Source: Arthonia radiata
Lineage: Eukaryota; Ascomycota; Arthoniomycetes; Arthoniales; Arthoniaceae
NCBI GenBank assembly: GCA_002989075.1
Contig: PSQN01000002.1
Location: 124,001 to 188,000, forward strand
Direction of reading: 5' to 3'
Length of the DNA stretch: 64,000 bases
The notes under the pieces were generated by a model that worked only from the letters and a program-made list of their open reading frames with translations, did not search any database and was not told the DNA's origin. The position numbers and the translations under genes were made by a program. Positions 9,580-19,428 of this stretch are shown here, one piece after another; position 1 is the first letter of the stretch; every line of letters begins with the position of its first letter.

Positions 9580-11034
9580 TCATCTCAAATTGACTACCAT
9601 CTCAGCTGGCTGCTCCAAGTAGCGCTTGACGACTTCGGCCGCTCTAGCAACAGTAGCGCCATCGACGAAGCGATGATCAGCGCTCCAACTCAGAACACAC
9701 TCTTCGCGCCGTACGACACTGCCCGCCTCGTTAAACGCCGGCACTGCCTTTACTCTACCGACACCGATGATCGCACTTTGGCTCTCGACAATCACAGGGC
9801 TCACGACACCACCGCCAATACTACCAACATTGCTAACTGTGATTGTGCCCCCACTCAGGTTGGCGCTGGTGAGTTTGCCTTCTCGACCCGCGGAACCCAG
9901 ACCGGCAATCTCAGCGGCAATCTCGGAGATCGATAGCGAATGCACGCCTTTGACGACCGGCACGAGGAGTCCAGAAGGCGTATCGACTGCAATGCCAATG
10001 TTATGACTGCCACGATACTCCAATTGCAACTTGTCGTTTAAAGAGTCCAGCCGCGAGTTGAGTATTGGGTAATGTGTGATAGCTAGTGATACAGCTTTGA
10101 CGACAAAAGCGAGTGCGGATATCTTCCGGGTGGTCTGAACTGAGTTCAGAGACTTACGCAGGTTGTTGAGGTTTGTGAAATCCAACGAGTCCGAGTACAG
10201 GAAGTGTGGAATCTGAAGGGACTTTGTCATGGCTTTGAACATCTGAGATTGAACGGAAGAAAGTGGTACAGTCTCGTCCCTCAGCGTCTGGTGTGATGGT
10301 TTTGCCGCAGGTGCCTCAGTCCCACTCGCTTGACCTTTCTGATGATTCAATACGTCTTCTCTCAGCACGCGCCCTTCCTTACCAGTGCCCTGCACATCCT
10401 CGATGCTGATCCCCAACTCCTTCGTCAAATGCCTCACCGCTGGCGTTGCAAGGCTTCTATGCTTTCCCCCTTCACTCTCCTTCCCAGCCTTACTCATCGT
10501 CTCCACCTTCGCCTCCAGCACCCTTGCTTGCCTCCCCCCCTGCGCCGCCGAATCACCCTCCGCAACCGCACCCTCACGGCCACCCTCTCTCCTATCCTCC
10601 CTCTCCCGCCCCTCCTTCACCACCCCCTCACTCTCCACACCCCCCAACACCTTCCCATCCTCTGGGCCAACCTCACTCTGTATATCAATATCACACAGCG
10701 GGCTTCCCACCTTGGCCATCTCATCCGCCTCGTGATACAGCTTCTTCACGATGCCATCGAAGCGGGACGTGATCTCCACAGTGGCTTTGTCCGAGGAGAC
10801 TTCGCAGAGCGGGGAGAACTGCTCGACGCGCGCGCCGGGCTTGACGAACCATTGGATTATCTGGACTTCGCGGATGCCTTCGCCGATGTCGGCAAGGATG
10901 TAGGGTTTGACGACCTGGAGCGGGTGGGTGGTGTGGAAGAGCCGCTTTGGGCGGAGGATGGACGAGGGTGTTGTAGCATAGGTGTGGTGGGCTGGTTGAA
11001 AGGATAGGCGGTAATGGGTTAGTATACGTTTCAT
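9580..11034 (-). CDS. DBT: Branched-chain 2-oxoacid dehydrogenase E2 (dihydrolipoyl transacylase)
   Basis: Single exon, 484 residues, the usual length. A Ser/Arg/His-rich N-terminus suggests mitochondrial import. The lipoyl domain (about 45-120) has the lipoylated Lys in SSDKATVEI; a Glu/Lys/Gly-rich linker follows; the peripheral subunit-binding domain is LATPAVRHLTKELGI...GRVLREDV; the catalytic domain ends with DHRFVDGATVAR, containing the His and Asp-Gly of the acyltransferase active site. The GIREVQIIQWFVKPG and SVQSQMFKAM stretches are closer to BCKDH E2 than to pyruvate or oxoglutarate E2. The enzyme moves acyl groups from lipoate to CoA in leucine, isoleucine and valine breakdown. It converges with the ssSPT-like gene, only 127 bases apart. 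Confidence 0.92.
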   Translation of the reverse strand: MKRILTHYRLSFQPAHHTYATTPSSILRPKRLFHTTHPLQVVKPYILADIGEGIREVQIIQWFVKPGARVEQFSPLCEVSSDKATVEITSRFDGIVKKLYHEADEMAKVGSPLCDIDIQSEVGPEDGKVLGGVESEGVVKEGREREDRREGGREGAVAEGDSAAQGGRQARVLEAKVETMSKAGKESEGGKHRSLATPAVRHLTKELGISIEDVQGTGKEGRVLREDVLNHQKGQASGTEAPAAKPSHQTLRDETVPLSSVQSQMFKAMTKSLQIPHFLYSDSLDFTNLNNLRKSLNSVQTTRKISALAFVVKAVSLAITHYPILNSRLDSLNDKLQLEYRGSHNIGIAVDTPSGLLVPVVKGVHSLSISEIAAEIAGLGSAGREGKLTSANLSGGTITVSNVGSIGGGVVSPVIVESQSAIIGVGRVKAVPAFNEAGSVVRREECVLSWSADHRFVDGATVARAAEVVKRYLEQPAEMVVNLR

Positions 11035-11731
11035 GGCTGTATAGATTATGCCTCGATGCTTTTCAAACAGTTTTGCAAACGCTTTTCGTATTAGAATATT
11101 TTATTCTTCCCTTACGGTAGCTCAAACAAAGAGTAGGGCTAAGAGTTTCTTCATCTCGGAGTTGGAGCGCTGAGGGGACTACGAAGTCAAACCACCGTCG
11201 GTGAGCTCGATAGCCATATGTTCGGCTGAACAGCCTATCTCACATGAGCAACAACTGTGTCTACCGTGCAATGAAACCCACGCCATTGCTAGTTGGCGTG
11301 TTGAGTTGAGACGCGGAAAGAGACGAAAACGCGGAACGGTTCCGGATCCGAGTTCCATTGCTACGTCAGGCGAGACTCTGAGCTATACTTATGCTATTCC
11401 TGCTGCTACTGCAAGGATGATGGTCGTCTTGTCAGATGAAAGAAGTGACATGAAAGCGCACGCAATCTAAGTGCGAAACGAATCGGTTTGCCTGTCAATC
11501 CAAATGCCTACTTCCGAAGACCAGACAAGGCAGTTGACTGATCGCATCTTCAAAGACCCACCTTTCGGATCGGAAAGCCCAAGTGGGGCACAGTCGAACT
11601 AGGCTATCAGAAGAATGAAGCGGATGTAGCATACAGGAGTCGTCGTGGCCGTCGAAGCAGAATCAACCCCATCTTTTTCGTCGTAACATCCCTACCGCCA
11701 ACTTCGACAGACCCATTCCGGCACTGACAAC
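11035..11731. other. Intergenic region
   Basis: About 700 bases upstream of the E2 gene and downstream of the next minus-strand gene. A short open frame at 11201-11470 begins with GTG and has no coding support. Nothing else seen. Confidence 0.5.
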
Positions 11732-12844
11732 TTACCAAACCCGCGCATCCTTCGCCCTCTCCCCACCATCGACCGCCCACTCCTCCCTTTCCCCATCCGA
11801 ACACCGCCGATCCCCTGGCATCATCGGAAAGCGACTGTGCACGCATCGCTCTCTCGGCACTTCGAACTGTCCGGGCGTCGCTGTGACCTCCACACCGGCC
11901 GAGATGTTACCGCGATAGATGTAGAAGCCGATCCTGCCCGCAGGAATCTGCTGCAACGAGCTCATACTCGGAACGTGGGACTCGTTCCACAGAGCGGTGT
12001 AGCCTTCTGAAGCGTTGTTGTCGTTGTAAGGATACCAGACACGCAGTAAGTACTCTGGTGCCGGTTGAGCGCGTAGGCTGGGTATGGTCTTGCGGCGCTT
12101 GTAGTAGATCTCGCCGCATACGATGCTGGTGAGTCTTTTCAGTGTTGAGACTTGTGTCCGTATCGACAGCTCCTGATCCATTCTTCGTAGCCACCGCGGT
12201 TTCGTAGCAGCCCTGTCCACGTTCTCCAGCTCCGCATTCGATTTGTTCATGTGCTGTCGTTTGCCGAGATTGAACACCCCATACACGCTTACTTTCCTCG
12301 CGCCAGATACCAACCAAGGCCATCCCTGCAGTGCTGCGCAAACTCCGCCAGGATAGCTAAGGTGAAGCTCGAGTCCATCACCCAACGTGGTCCATGGTGG
12401 AGCTGCGAGATCGTCGCGGAATGTTCTACATACGCGACTCAACGTCTCGAAAGTGTGAGGATAGGCAAATTGCGTATCTGAAATGTCCTGGGCGCTGCAA
12501 GGCCATGACGAGCCGTATTGCGTCCCTCTGAGGTCTGTGAGAAGAGCTTCACGTGCGAAGTCGGATTTGAGGATGGGAACGTGAGATTCGGGTATGCCTA
12601 GAATCGGAGGACTCGAGATGTAAGGTGAGAGATTGGTAGTCGTTGTGATTGTGAGCGGTCCAGTAGTAACGGACAAGAGAAGGATCTGCAATCGAATTTC
12701 GTGTGGTAGACGGAGTATAGGTGGGAGCGTAGAGGTCGGAGTGGTGTCCGACGTAGCTTGCAACATCGCGCAGCGAGTCCAAGCTGAGCTGTATGAATGG
12801 CTGATATGAGGGGATGAAGAATAGACAGGAACAACAGAAGTCAC
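11732..12844 (-). CDS. 2EXR/F-box-like fungal protein of unknown function
   Basis: One exon of 370 residues. After a Ser/Thr-rich lead, LPPILRLPHEIRLQILLLSV resembles the N-terminal helix of fungal 2EXR or F-box-like proteins. Further on TFETLSRVCRTFRDDLA fits the usual second helix of such domains. The rest (GWPWLVSGARKVSVYG, YLLRVWYPYNDNN) is orphan-like. A second start at Met27 (MLQATSDTT) is just as likely. Substrate-recognition adaptor is a guess from the family; nothing here proves it. Confidence 0.6.
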   Translation of the reverse strand: MTSVVPVYSSSPHISHSYSSAWTRCAMLQATSDTTPTSTLPPILRLPHEIRLQILLLSVTTGPLTITTTTNLSPYISSPPILGIPESHVPILKSDFAREALLTDLRGTQYGSSWPCSAQDISDTQFAYPHTFETLSRVCRTFRDDLAAPPWTTLGDGLELHLSYPGGVCAALQGWPWLVSGARKVSVYGVFNLGKRQHMNKSNAELENVDRAATKPRWLRRMDQELSIRTQVSTLKRLTSIVCGEIYYKRRKTIPSLRAQPAPEYLLRVWYPYNDNNASEGYTALWNESHVPSMSSLQQIPAGRIGFYIYRGNISAGVEVTATPGQFEVPRERCVHSRFPMMPGDRRCSDGEREEWAVDGGERAKDARVW

Positions 12845-13918
12845 TGGAAAGCGAGTCCGTCACTGTGAGGAGCGCGTCAAGGTCAAGCCTCGGATCCCCG
12901 CCGTGTTTTGGTGGCTCGGGTTTAGGATATTATGTCCGAGTCCAGCCTCGCTTCTCTTAGCTCACCACTTTAAGCGCTGCTCCTGACTCCCTTCGCCTTT
13001 CGTCTTGTCTCGCATGGAGTTCCATCCGCTTGGCCAGTCTGCTCGTGAAGGGTGTCTCATTCGAAGCTGTCGATATAATTTCACGATGGAAAGCCTGTCG
13101 CAATGGCATTGGTCGATCATCAAACCCGTTCCCGGGTACGGTTACCCCAATGGACAAAGTGATGGCGGACGCTCTTCTGTGAGACAAGAATCAAAATCGA
13201 AACGGACAATGAGCTCGCCTGTGTGTGATCATTGGCAAATCTTGAAACCGCAAGCAATCTCATTCTGGCAACATTGCCGCGTCCATAATTTTGGTATACT
13301 TCACCATCAGCAGCGCTAACGAAGCTCGATGTCTCAAGCACATCTTGATATGGCAGCTTTTCTCCTCCAGGGGCAGTTTCTTTGGCAACATTAGCCTGCT
13401 TTATTGCGGCGGCGCTTCTGCTCGCCTATCAGAGGCTCACCTATCGTATTCGTAAGCTTGGGTTCCGTGGCAGCCTAGGTGCATCCGAGAGCTTGGTGTT
13501 AGTTTTGGACATTGCTGTGGCTGAGATCCTACAGGAGGAACCGTGGGCTGCACTGGTCTCGCACTCAACAAACCTGTCCTGCTTGCAGAACCTACAATCG
13601 CAGAGTCGTTCAGGATCTTCGAAGCTCTCTATGTGGAATGCTGTGTTGATGATTTTAGAGTGCTAGAGGATCTTCGGCTTGATTGGGCCGGTCACAGCTC
13701 GGACAGCTCGAGTATTCCCACAAAGTTTGTGGGTTTCATCTCGTAAGGCTTGGCAGGCGGAGTATTGTAAATTGACAGTGGATCCAACGCACTAGCCACC
13801 TTCGTCTCTACAGCAACCACTTGTGCCTTCCAAATCTGACTAATGATATCGTCCCCTCATAGAAAGCACCTACAGAGTTCCCGACACATTCCCAACACAC
13901 GGCTACAGCCACGCAGCA
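12845..13918. other. Intergenic region without a supported gene
   Basis: About 1.07 kb. Short open stretches at 13005-13319 and 13382-13746 have no ATG-led, intron-consistent or recognisable product. Nothing else seen. Confidence 0.5.
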
Positions 13919-14308
13919 ATGGGTGCAATCTCCTCCAAACCAGTCGCTTGCTCGCCGTCAGCCAAGCTTGATGTGGGCGTTTATTGCGAAATCTTGGAAT
14001 ACCTCGAGGAATTGCTATCATGCAAATGTATTGACAATCTGCATCGGAAGAGCGTCAGGGAATACAGAGATATCCTGATTCGTCAATATTCCGGAGGCTC
14101 GACATTCGAACGCTGTTGGATGGACGTACAACAACTGTGGTGCCTAGACCCGTTGAGTGGATTGAGCGGCTTGGGCCCTCGAGAACTTCAAGCGCAACAA
14201 GATACTGCCAGACTCGTCTGGAAGATGTGCAATGAAGCACTGTGTGAGCTTCGCGCGGCGCGACAGTGTGTAAGTGGATTGCAGCGCCTTTTCGTGCGTG
14301 GTCTTTAA
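13919..14308 (+). CDS. Small orphan protein with N-myristoylation-like start
   Basis: 129 residues in one exon, starting MGAISSKP: Gly2 and Ser6 followed by Lys fit the N-myristoyltransferase consensus. The sequence context before the ATG (CAGCA) is acceptable. The remainder is mainly helical and cysteine-containing (LEYLEELLSCKCIDNL, LVWKMCNEALCELRAARQC). I do not recognise the family. If real it would be tethered to a membrane face. Support is a clean frame, an ATG and a plausible lipidation motif; there is no homology evidence. Confidence 0.45.
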   Translation: MGAISSKPVACSPSAKLDVGVYCEILEYLEELLSCKCIDNLHRKSVREYRDILIRQYSGGSTFERCWMDVQQLWCLDPLSGLSGLGPRELQAQQDTARLVWKMCNEALCELRAARQCVSGLQRLFVRGL

Positions 14309-14853
14309 CAAACACTAGCAGGGTGATCGAGTTCGCATGCTAATATCAAGTTCCGATATTTGCGCACTGAGGCGATGCTGCGTTGGCTGCATGCCAAAGT
14401 GACAAAGGGGAAGCGAAAGTATGCGGCTTTCAAGTGGAAGATACGGCGCTGGGTATGAGGGTAGCCGCGGATTTCAGAATGCCTCAGAAGGTAATGGATC
14501 CATAAGTAGAGGATCCTTCACCGGCCGAAGTGGCTTTGAGAGGTTGTGCAGCGTGCTCAGACTATCAACTGACATGGCGGCCTTGTCAGCCACCCATCTC
14601 TGGATCAGCAAGATCTTAATTCGGGAACTGTCCAGCCATTGCTCCTCAGAGCTTCAAACTGCACTTCAAGCATCACGTGTACAAGTATCACGTGTACAAG
14701 ATTCGGCTCTCCTTCACTTTCACTTTCACTTCCACCTGCACCTCGGTAACTTTTGTCCTTGACCAGAGTCACAATCATCGTGACCTCTTCAACTTCCCCT
14801 ATTGTAAGACACTCTTCAGACCCTGTCAAGTATCCGCCCTCAACGCCCTCGAT
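14309..14853. other. Intergenic region upstream of an introner-bearing orphan
   Basis: Holds a duplicated E-box element (14672-14700) and a short TCACTTTCACTTTCACTT microsatellite at about 14713-14735. A 113-residue open frame at 14421-14762 is Ser/Gly/Arg-rich and unconvincing. Confidence 0.5.
14672..14700. promoter_or_regulatory. Two tandem CACGTG boxes
   Basis: A 15-base unit, ATCACGTGTACAAGT, occurs twice in direct tandem. Each holds the palindrome CACGTG, the core site for bHLH factors in fungi. It lies about 155 bases before the ATG at 14854. A role in that promoter is inferred from position. Confidence 0.45.
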
Positions 14854-15608
14854 ATGCGGTCAATCAATTACATAGATTTTCAAGATTCAATCGAGCGAGT
14901 CCGGAGCTCTCTCACACCAATGAATCAAACAATCATCGATCGAATCTCTCAGCATGTACGACATCCAAACATATGGCCGCTTTCATTACGACCCAACAAT
15001 GGTGTTCGCGCCGCAATCATTGATCCTACGCCACCGCTTCCATCAGCCGTGTTCACTTTCAGGTAAGCCAGAGTGTCCACGTATCTTGCTGCTTTTTCTT
15101 GAAAGCGGCCATTCGCGACTGGCGCGTCGGCGTCGTCTTACAGCCCTTTTTTGAAACAGAAATGAACTTTAGAAGCGGCTGTACTGACACTGTGTTTCCA
15201 AGGCCTGTCAACGCGCCACAGTACCCGCACCCTCGCAAAGAAGCCACCGGCGCTAGAAGCAAAGCTCCGCCTTCCAAGCTCAAATTCGGGATGGAAGCCG
15301 TTTCGAATAGACCAGTGGCCCCCGTACCCACCGCGCCCAATGATGCTCTGCCCAAATGCGGTGATCTCGAACTCTATATACCAACGCTCAAACTGCCGGC
15401 GCCAAAGTTCCCGACCTTCACCACTTTCTCTAGTCACACCTGGGTATCGAAAGACGCTACGTTCGTTCCTTCCGGAACACCAGGAATCGCGAAACGTACG
15501 AGAACCTCCGAATCTCCGGCGTCTCTTGAGCGAGCTCTCAAAGCGATCCGTCTTGACCCCGACGCCCGCTCACAGCAACAGCGACGTCGACATCAAGGCT
15601 GTTCATGA
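14854..15608 (+). CDS. Orphan protein carrying a single introner-like intron
   Basis: Exons 14854-15062 and 15203-15608 encode 204 residues (MRSINYIDFQDSIERV...QQQRRRHQGCS). The splice joins AG|G to an Arg codon and continues PVNAPQYPHP, so the frame is kept; retention gives TAA immediately. The protein is Pro/Lys-rich, with a helical N-terminus (SIERVRSSLTPMNQTIIDRI) and a basic C-terminus. No known domain is recognised. The intron is 140 bases and belongs to the introner-like family, which is the strongest feature of the gene. Confidence 0.5.
15063..15202 (+). mobile_element. Introner-like element, copy 3 (single)
   Basis: 140 bases from GTAAGCC to TTTCCAAG. It shares with copies 1 and 2 the 5' block GAGTGTCCAC...TGCTGCTT, the central CTGGCGCGTCGGCGTCGT and the 3' block TTTAGAAGCGGCTGTACTGAC. 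It sits in an unrelated gene 14.6 kb away, which makes it a dispersed intron family, not a local duplication. Confidence 0.78.
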
Positions 15609-16346
15609 TCTCCCCGGCGCTTGTCCGCGGTACTGCATCTCCAGATGGGCACATAACATGATAGGATATCGGCTCCATCCGTCTATCATTTGGTTCGAAT
15701 AGTCTGCGGGTCACTGTGGATAGACGACAGCTTGTGCTTTGAAGGATGTCGTGGTAACATGACTAGACGCAGAGACGATCTAGAATCGAGCCATTGAATC
15801 ACCTTTCCAATCACGCGGCGAGCACGCTTACTTGATGGCTCAACTTGGTGTCCTGACCAAGGTAGCTCATAACAGAATATCAATTTTGCCAAGTCTTTGA
15901 TTCTCTAAGTCCTCTGAAAAGACCACAAAGCGCAAGTGGCCGACAGAGATGGGAAGCTTTGCTCGCGGACGATGAACCCGGACCCGCGGGACACTTTTGC
16001 AGATCACGAGACATCCGTAGCCTGACATTACGTGAGACTGTGTCAGATTCATGCAAGCTCGTGCACGATCCTTGAGAGTCATACTGCAGGAGGCAGCTTA
16101 CCCGGTACCGCCTGTTGGCCTAAGACCTTGCCTTGCGAGCTGAAAACCATCCTAATGAAGGTGCACCTTCATCTGACAAGACTGGGAATCTCCAATTGCT
16201 TGCAGTACCCAGGAACTATGAGATCCCACGCATCGATCACGCAACGAGTCAGACAATTTTTCAGCTGGCTACAAGTAGAACCCAGCGTCTGCATTTCTTT
16301 TAGAGACTAAGATTTCCGACCCATCCTTTTAGACTCAAGCGTCGAG
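15609..16346. other. Intergenic region
   Basis: 738 bases upstream of the SET-like gene. Only short open frames; nothing supported. Confidence 0.5.
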
Positions 16347-16976
16347 ATGTCATCACCTCTTGTGGCGAAGATAAGTTCCCTGTCTTCCCAACCGCTTGTC
16401 ATCGGTCAAGAAGCGCTTCAGCACCCAAGTGTCGCCAATGTCCATGGCCCGGTCTTTCCCCTTTCACAAAACAGTTTACGAGACCTTATGGAGTATCACA
16501 CAGCGTTCGGAAACCAGACGACAGTAAAGTCAAAAGTCAGTCTTCCTGCGGGCTCGCACTTCTGTTATGTCACCATGCAGATCCCCACTTCCGCCAAAAC
16601 ATGGTCGTCTGTCCAGAGTAGCAAAACGACGCACTTTGAATTCAACAGCGCTCTGGTCTACGCCAACCATTCCTGTATGCCTACGCTCGACCTGGAGGTG
16701 TTTGAGCCCGACACCTACGGCAATTACCCGCGTGGCATCGCCGCCGAATACCGCGTAGCACGTGGCAGAGACCTGAAAACTGGCGACGAGCTCACTTGGT
16801 TCTATCCAAGCACTGAATGGCACTTTCAGGAACGATTCAGCTGCTTGTGTGGTGCTCCGAGTGCCGTCTGTATTGGAGAGCAGAGAGGAAGTGAATTTAT
16901 ACAGAAGCAGGTGTTGGAGAAGTACTTTCTGAACCGGCATATCAAGAAGCTGATGAAGGAGCGTGACCAGTCTTAG
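16347..16976 (+). CDS. SET-domain-like protein with post-SET Cys motif
   Basis: 209 residues, one exon. FEFNSALVYANHSCMPTLD holds the NHSC motif of SET methyltransferases (the usual NHSCxPN has a Thr in place of Asn). RGRDLKTGDELTWFYPS matches the C-terminal SET core with the tyrosine, and FSCLCGAPSAVCIG resembles the post-SET CxC zinc site. The protein is short, lacking most of the N-terminal SET-N half, like a set of small fungal SET-like proteins often found in accessory regions. Its target (protein lysine or other) is unknown; catalytic competence is uncertain. Confidence 0.7.
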   Translation: MSSPLVAKISSLSSQPLVIGQEALQHPSVANVHGPVFPLSQNSLRDLMEYHTAFGNQTTVKSKVSLPAGSHFCYVTMQIPTSAKTWSSVQSSKTTHFEFNSALVYANHSCMPTLDLEVFEPDTYGNYPRGIAAEYRVARGRDLKTGDELTWFYPSTEWHFQERFSCLCGAPSAVCIGEQRGSEFIQKQVLEKYFLNRHIKKLMKERDQS

Positions 16977-19428
16977 AGAGCAATGCTGGGAGGAAAGGGG
17001 CAGATGAGATTATGCATGTTAGACAGAGCTAGCTTCTGAAAGCCATGTGAAATTCGCTCTTTTCGTTTTGGTCAATCTACTTTCTGTTGCGACCTCCATC
17101 AGCGGGAGAATGAGCCTCCCACGGATCACGAAGTATTTGAGGTATCAGAAGCCCAGCAGCGTGGCAGAGCAGCCTTCAGGTATTCCTCACGGCCACCGGC
17201 TGCTGGCCAAGGTAGATTGCGGAGTAATGCTCGGTCGCAACAACTTCAGAGAGGCAGGAAGATGCCTACATGCGCTCGTTATTCCAAGTCACTGTACAGT
17301 ATACCGTGTTAAATTAAGTCTTCTGCAAGCGCATGGCTTCGGCTAATGGCGGTTTGCCTGGAAAAAGCATGAGTCTGACAGCCGTCATTACGCTGATCAT
17401 TGGCATTGTCGTGCATTCCAAGGGATATTCAGCTTTTCGATGCCGATTGCATTGCGGCCGTTTGTGGAGCATCGATGTGACTCTGAGAAGGCGGTCTTCC
17501 AATGATGGTGTCATATGTGCTGTTGCTGACAACATGGAGGTCCACATATTTTGTTTGCAATGATATCTCTTCGCGAAGACTACGTTTAGCTGTATTCGTG
17601 CAATTTTCCCGCTCTGACGTTGTGTGCGGGCCAACATCCTCGCGGGATGACGTTGATCTCACACCGCTCGCAGACAACAAAGTGGTATAGGAATAGGTCA
17701 ACAGTAAAGTGATGTATCGGATGGTGAGATGTGACGAGCCTTTCGAACAGTGAACCGGCAAGCGGACGGCAATTACTACTCTACTCTGCGCTCGAAATGC
17801 TGAGCTCCACCTTTTTCCCGTTTCCGAGATGTACCTACACCTTTTTCCGTTTAGAAAATGTACCTAGGAAGTACGAGCATGCAGCGTCGACAGATTCCGT
17901 GGCAATTACGCGTGAAGTCCATGGACTGTTTCGCTACATTTGGCGTTGTTACTTCTGTAGCATATGCTGTGCGTCAGAGAATCCAGAGGACTTCTATGCG
18001 AGTATCGATCGACATTTTAACATTCTCGGCGATATCCAGCTCGGCGATACTCAGCTCGGCGATCGACTGTGAGGATTCTATGAATACTGCGTATCCACGG
18101 GCTACGTCTGACAGTGATTAGGTAAGAACCGCAGGCGATTTTCTTGACATGAATTCTCACAGAAAGGGCAACAATTGCGAGACGGCAGTGTCACTCTTCG
18201 TGCACGAGCTTTGGCGCGTCTCGACGTGCCTGACACGCCAGAATTTGCCACAGAGATACCGGTCTCCACGCGCGCATCAATCTGGTCTCAGCTTTCAGCG
18301 GTCGTGCTGCATGGATACGCGAGATCCTTGGGATCCTCACAGTAAATAAGATGGAATGAATAGGAGATGTCTGCATGCAGCTAGCTTAGGCAAACGGCAG
18401 CGGTCCGAACCCGCCGCGCGATCCGGGGGCTGGGGAGACGTGTCCCCGGTCAACCCACGTGTCCGAACGTGCTGAATCCGATTGGCGTTGCAAGCAGTCT
18501 CCTGTGGCTACCAGTCCCTGCCAAGAAGATCTATATTGTCCAATGTTATTTCCCGCAAGAAAATTTCATCTTCTGCACAGCTGGCGTCAATTCGAAAGGG
18601 CTTGCGATGGAGGTGCAAGTACTCTGACGCATGAGCTGACACCGATCGATAATCAGTCGAACCGGATCGGCAGCATATCCATGTTTGCCTACACGGTCGT
18701 GCATGAGAACATCTCAACCTGCGTCTTCCTTCTGCCTCCGAAGGCCGATGCTATATTGCCCAATCCAATACGAGTATAGGCCTTACTAAGGTCGCGTCAT
18801 CTTCAGCCCCAAACGTTTGGAGCTCGGGAAACGGATTCTTCGCGTAGGGTTTGGCTTGTTACAGCAGGTCATACCTTGCCGCCGCATGATGCGCTCATGG
18901 TGGCTCCCTATTTCGCCCGTCAAACACACAGCAGTGGCAGATGGACATGACTGGAGTGAGAACTCCCCATTTCGCACCGCAGTCCTTGGGAGACAAGTCA
19001 TTGGCGGCTTAGCATGTAGTTACTCACTTGCTCGGCTGTGAGAACCCACTTTGCCCGCTCGGTCAGACAGCAATGATCATCAGTCCGCCTAATACTCGCG
19101 CGCGACCCAGAGCCCAGACGCGGCTCACCTCTAATCGCTGCTTTGTTCTGGCCAAATTTGGAAAACGGGGTTTGAGCGTGCGTTGTTAGTCAAATAGTGT
19201 CGAGTCAAGGTGGTGTGAGCACTCTGCGATGGCTACTATCAGCTCAATACCGGAATTTCAAGCCTCCGCACGAGGTTTCCCTGTAAAAGCCGCGCGCAAG
19301 ATTTTAATGAAATCGCGGTGGATCTCTATTTTTACGACATAATTATTGATTGATCTCAACCGAGAGTCATGCCCGCTTACAAACACTGTTGCCCAGAGCA
19401 GGACAAAGACAGCCGTCACCAGAGCAAT
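16977..19428. other. Gene-poor region of about 2.45 kb
   Basis: No ATG-led frame above about 110 residues shows recognisable content. A GTG-led frame at 17047 begins like a signal peptide but lacks an ATG. Small local repeats: two CCTTTTTCCG-type stretches near 17808 and 17842, and CAGCTCGGCGATA repeated near 18038. No transposon or RNA gene recognised. Confidence 0.5.

Noticed and set aside
10330-11007. 225-residue plus-strand open frame
   Set aside because: Antisense shadow of the intact E2 transacylase gene.
15680-15710. GGTTCGAAT resembling a tRNA T-loop
   Set aside because: Flanking bases do not pair as a T-stem, and no D-arm, anticodon arm or acceptor stem is present.
17047-17346. Signal-peptide-like open frame
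   Set aside because: Starts with GTG directly after an in-frame TGA, and no upstream exon could be found.
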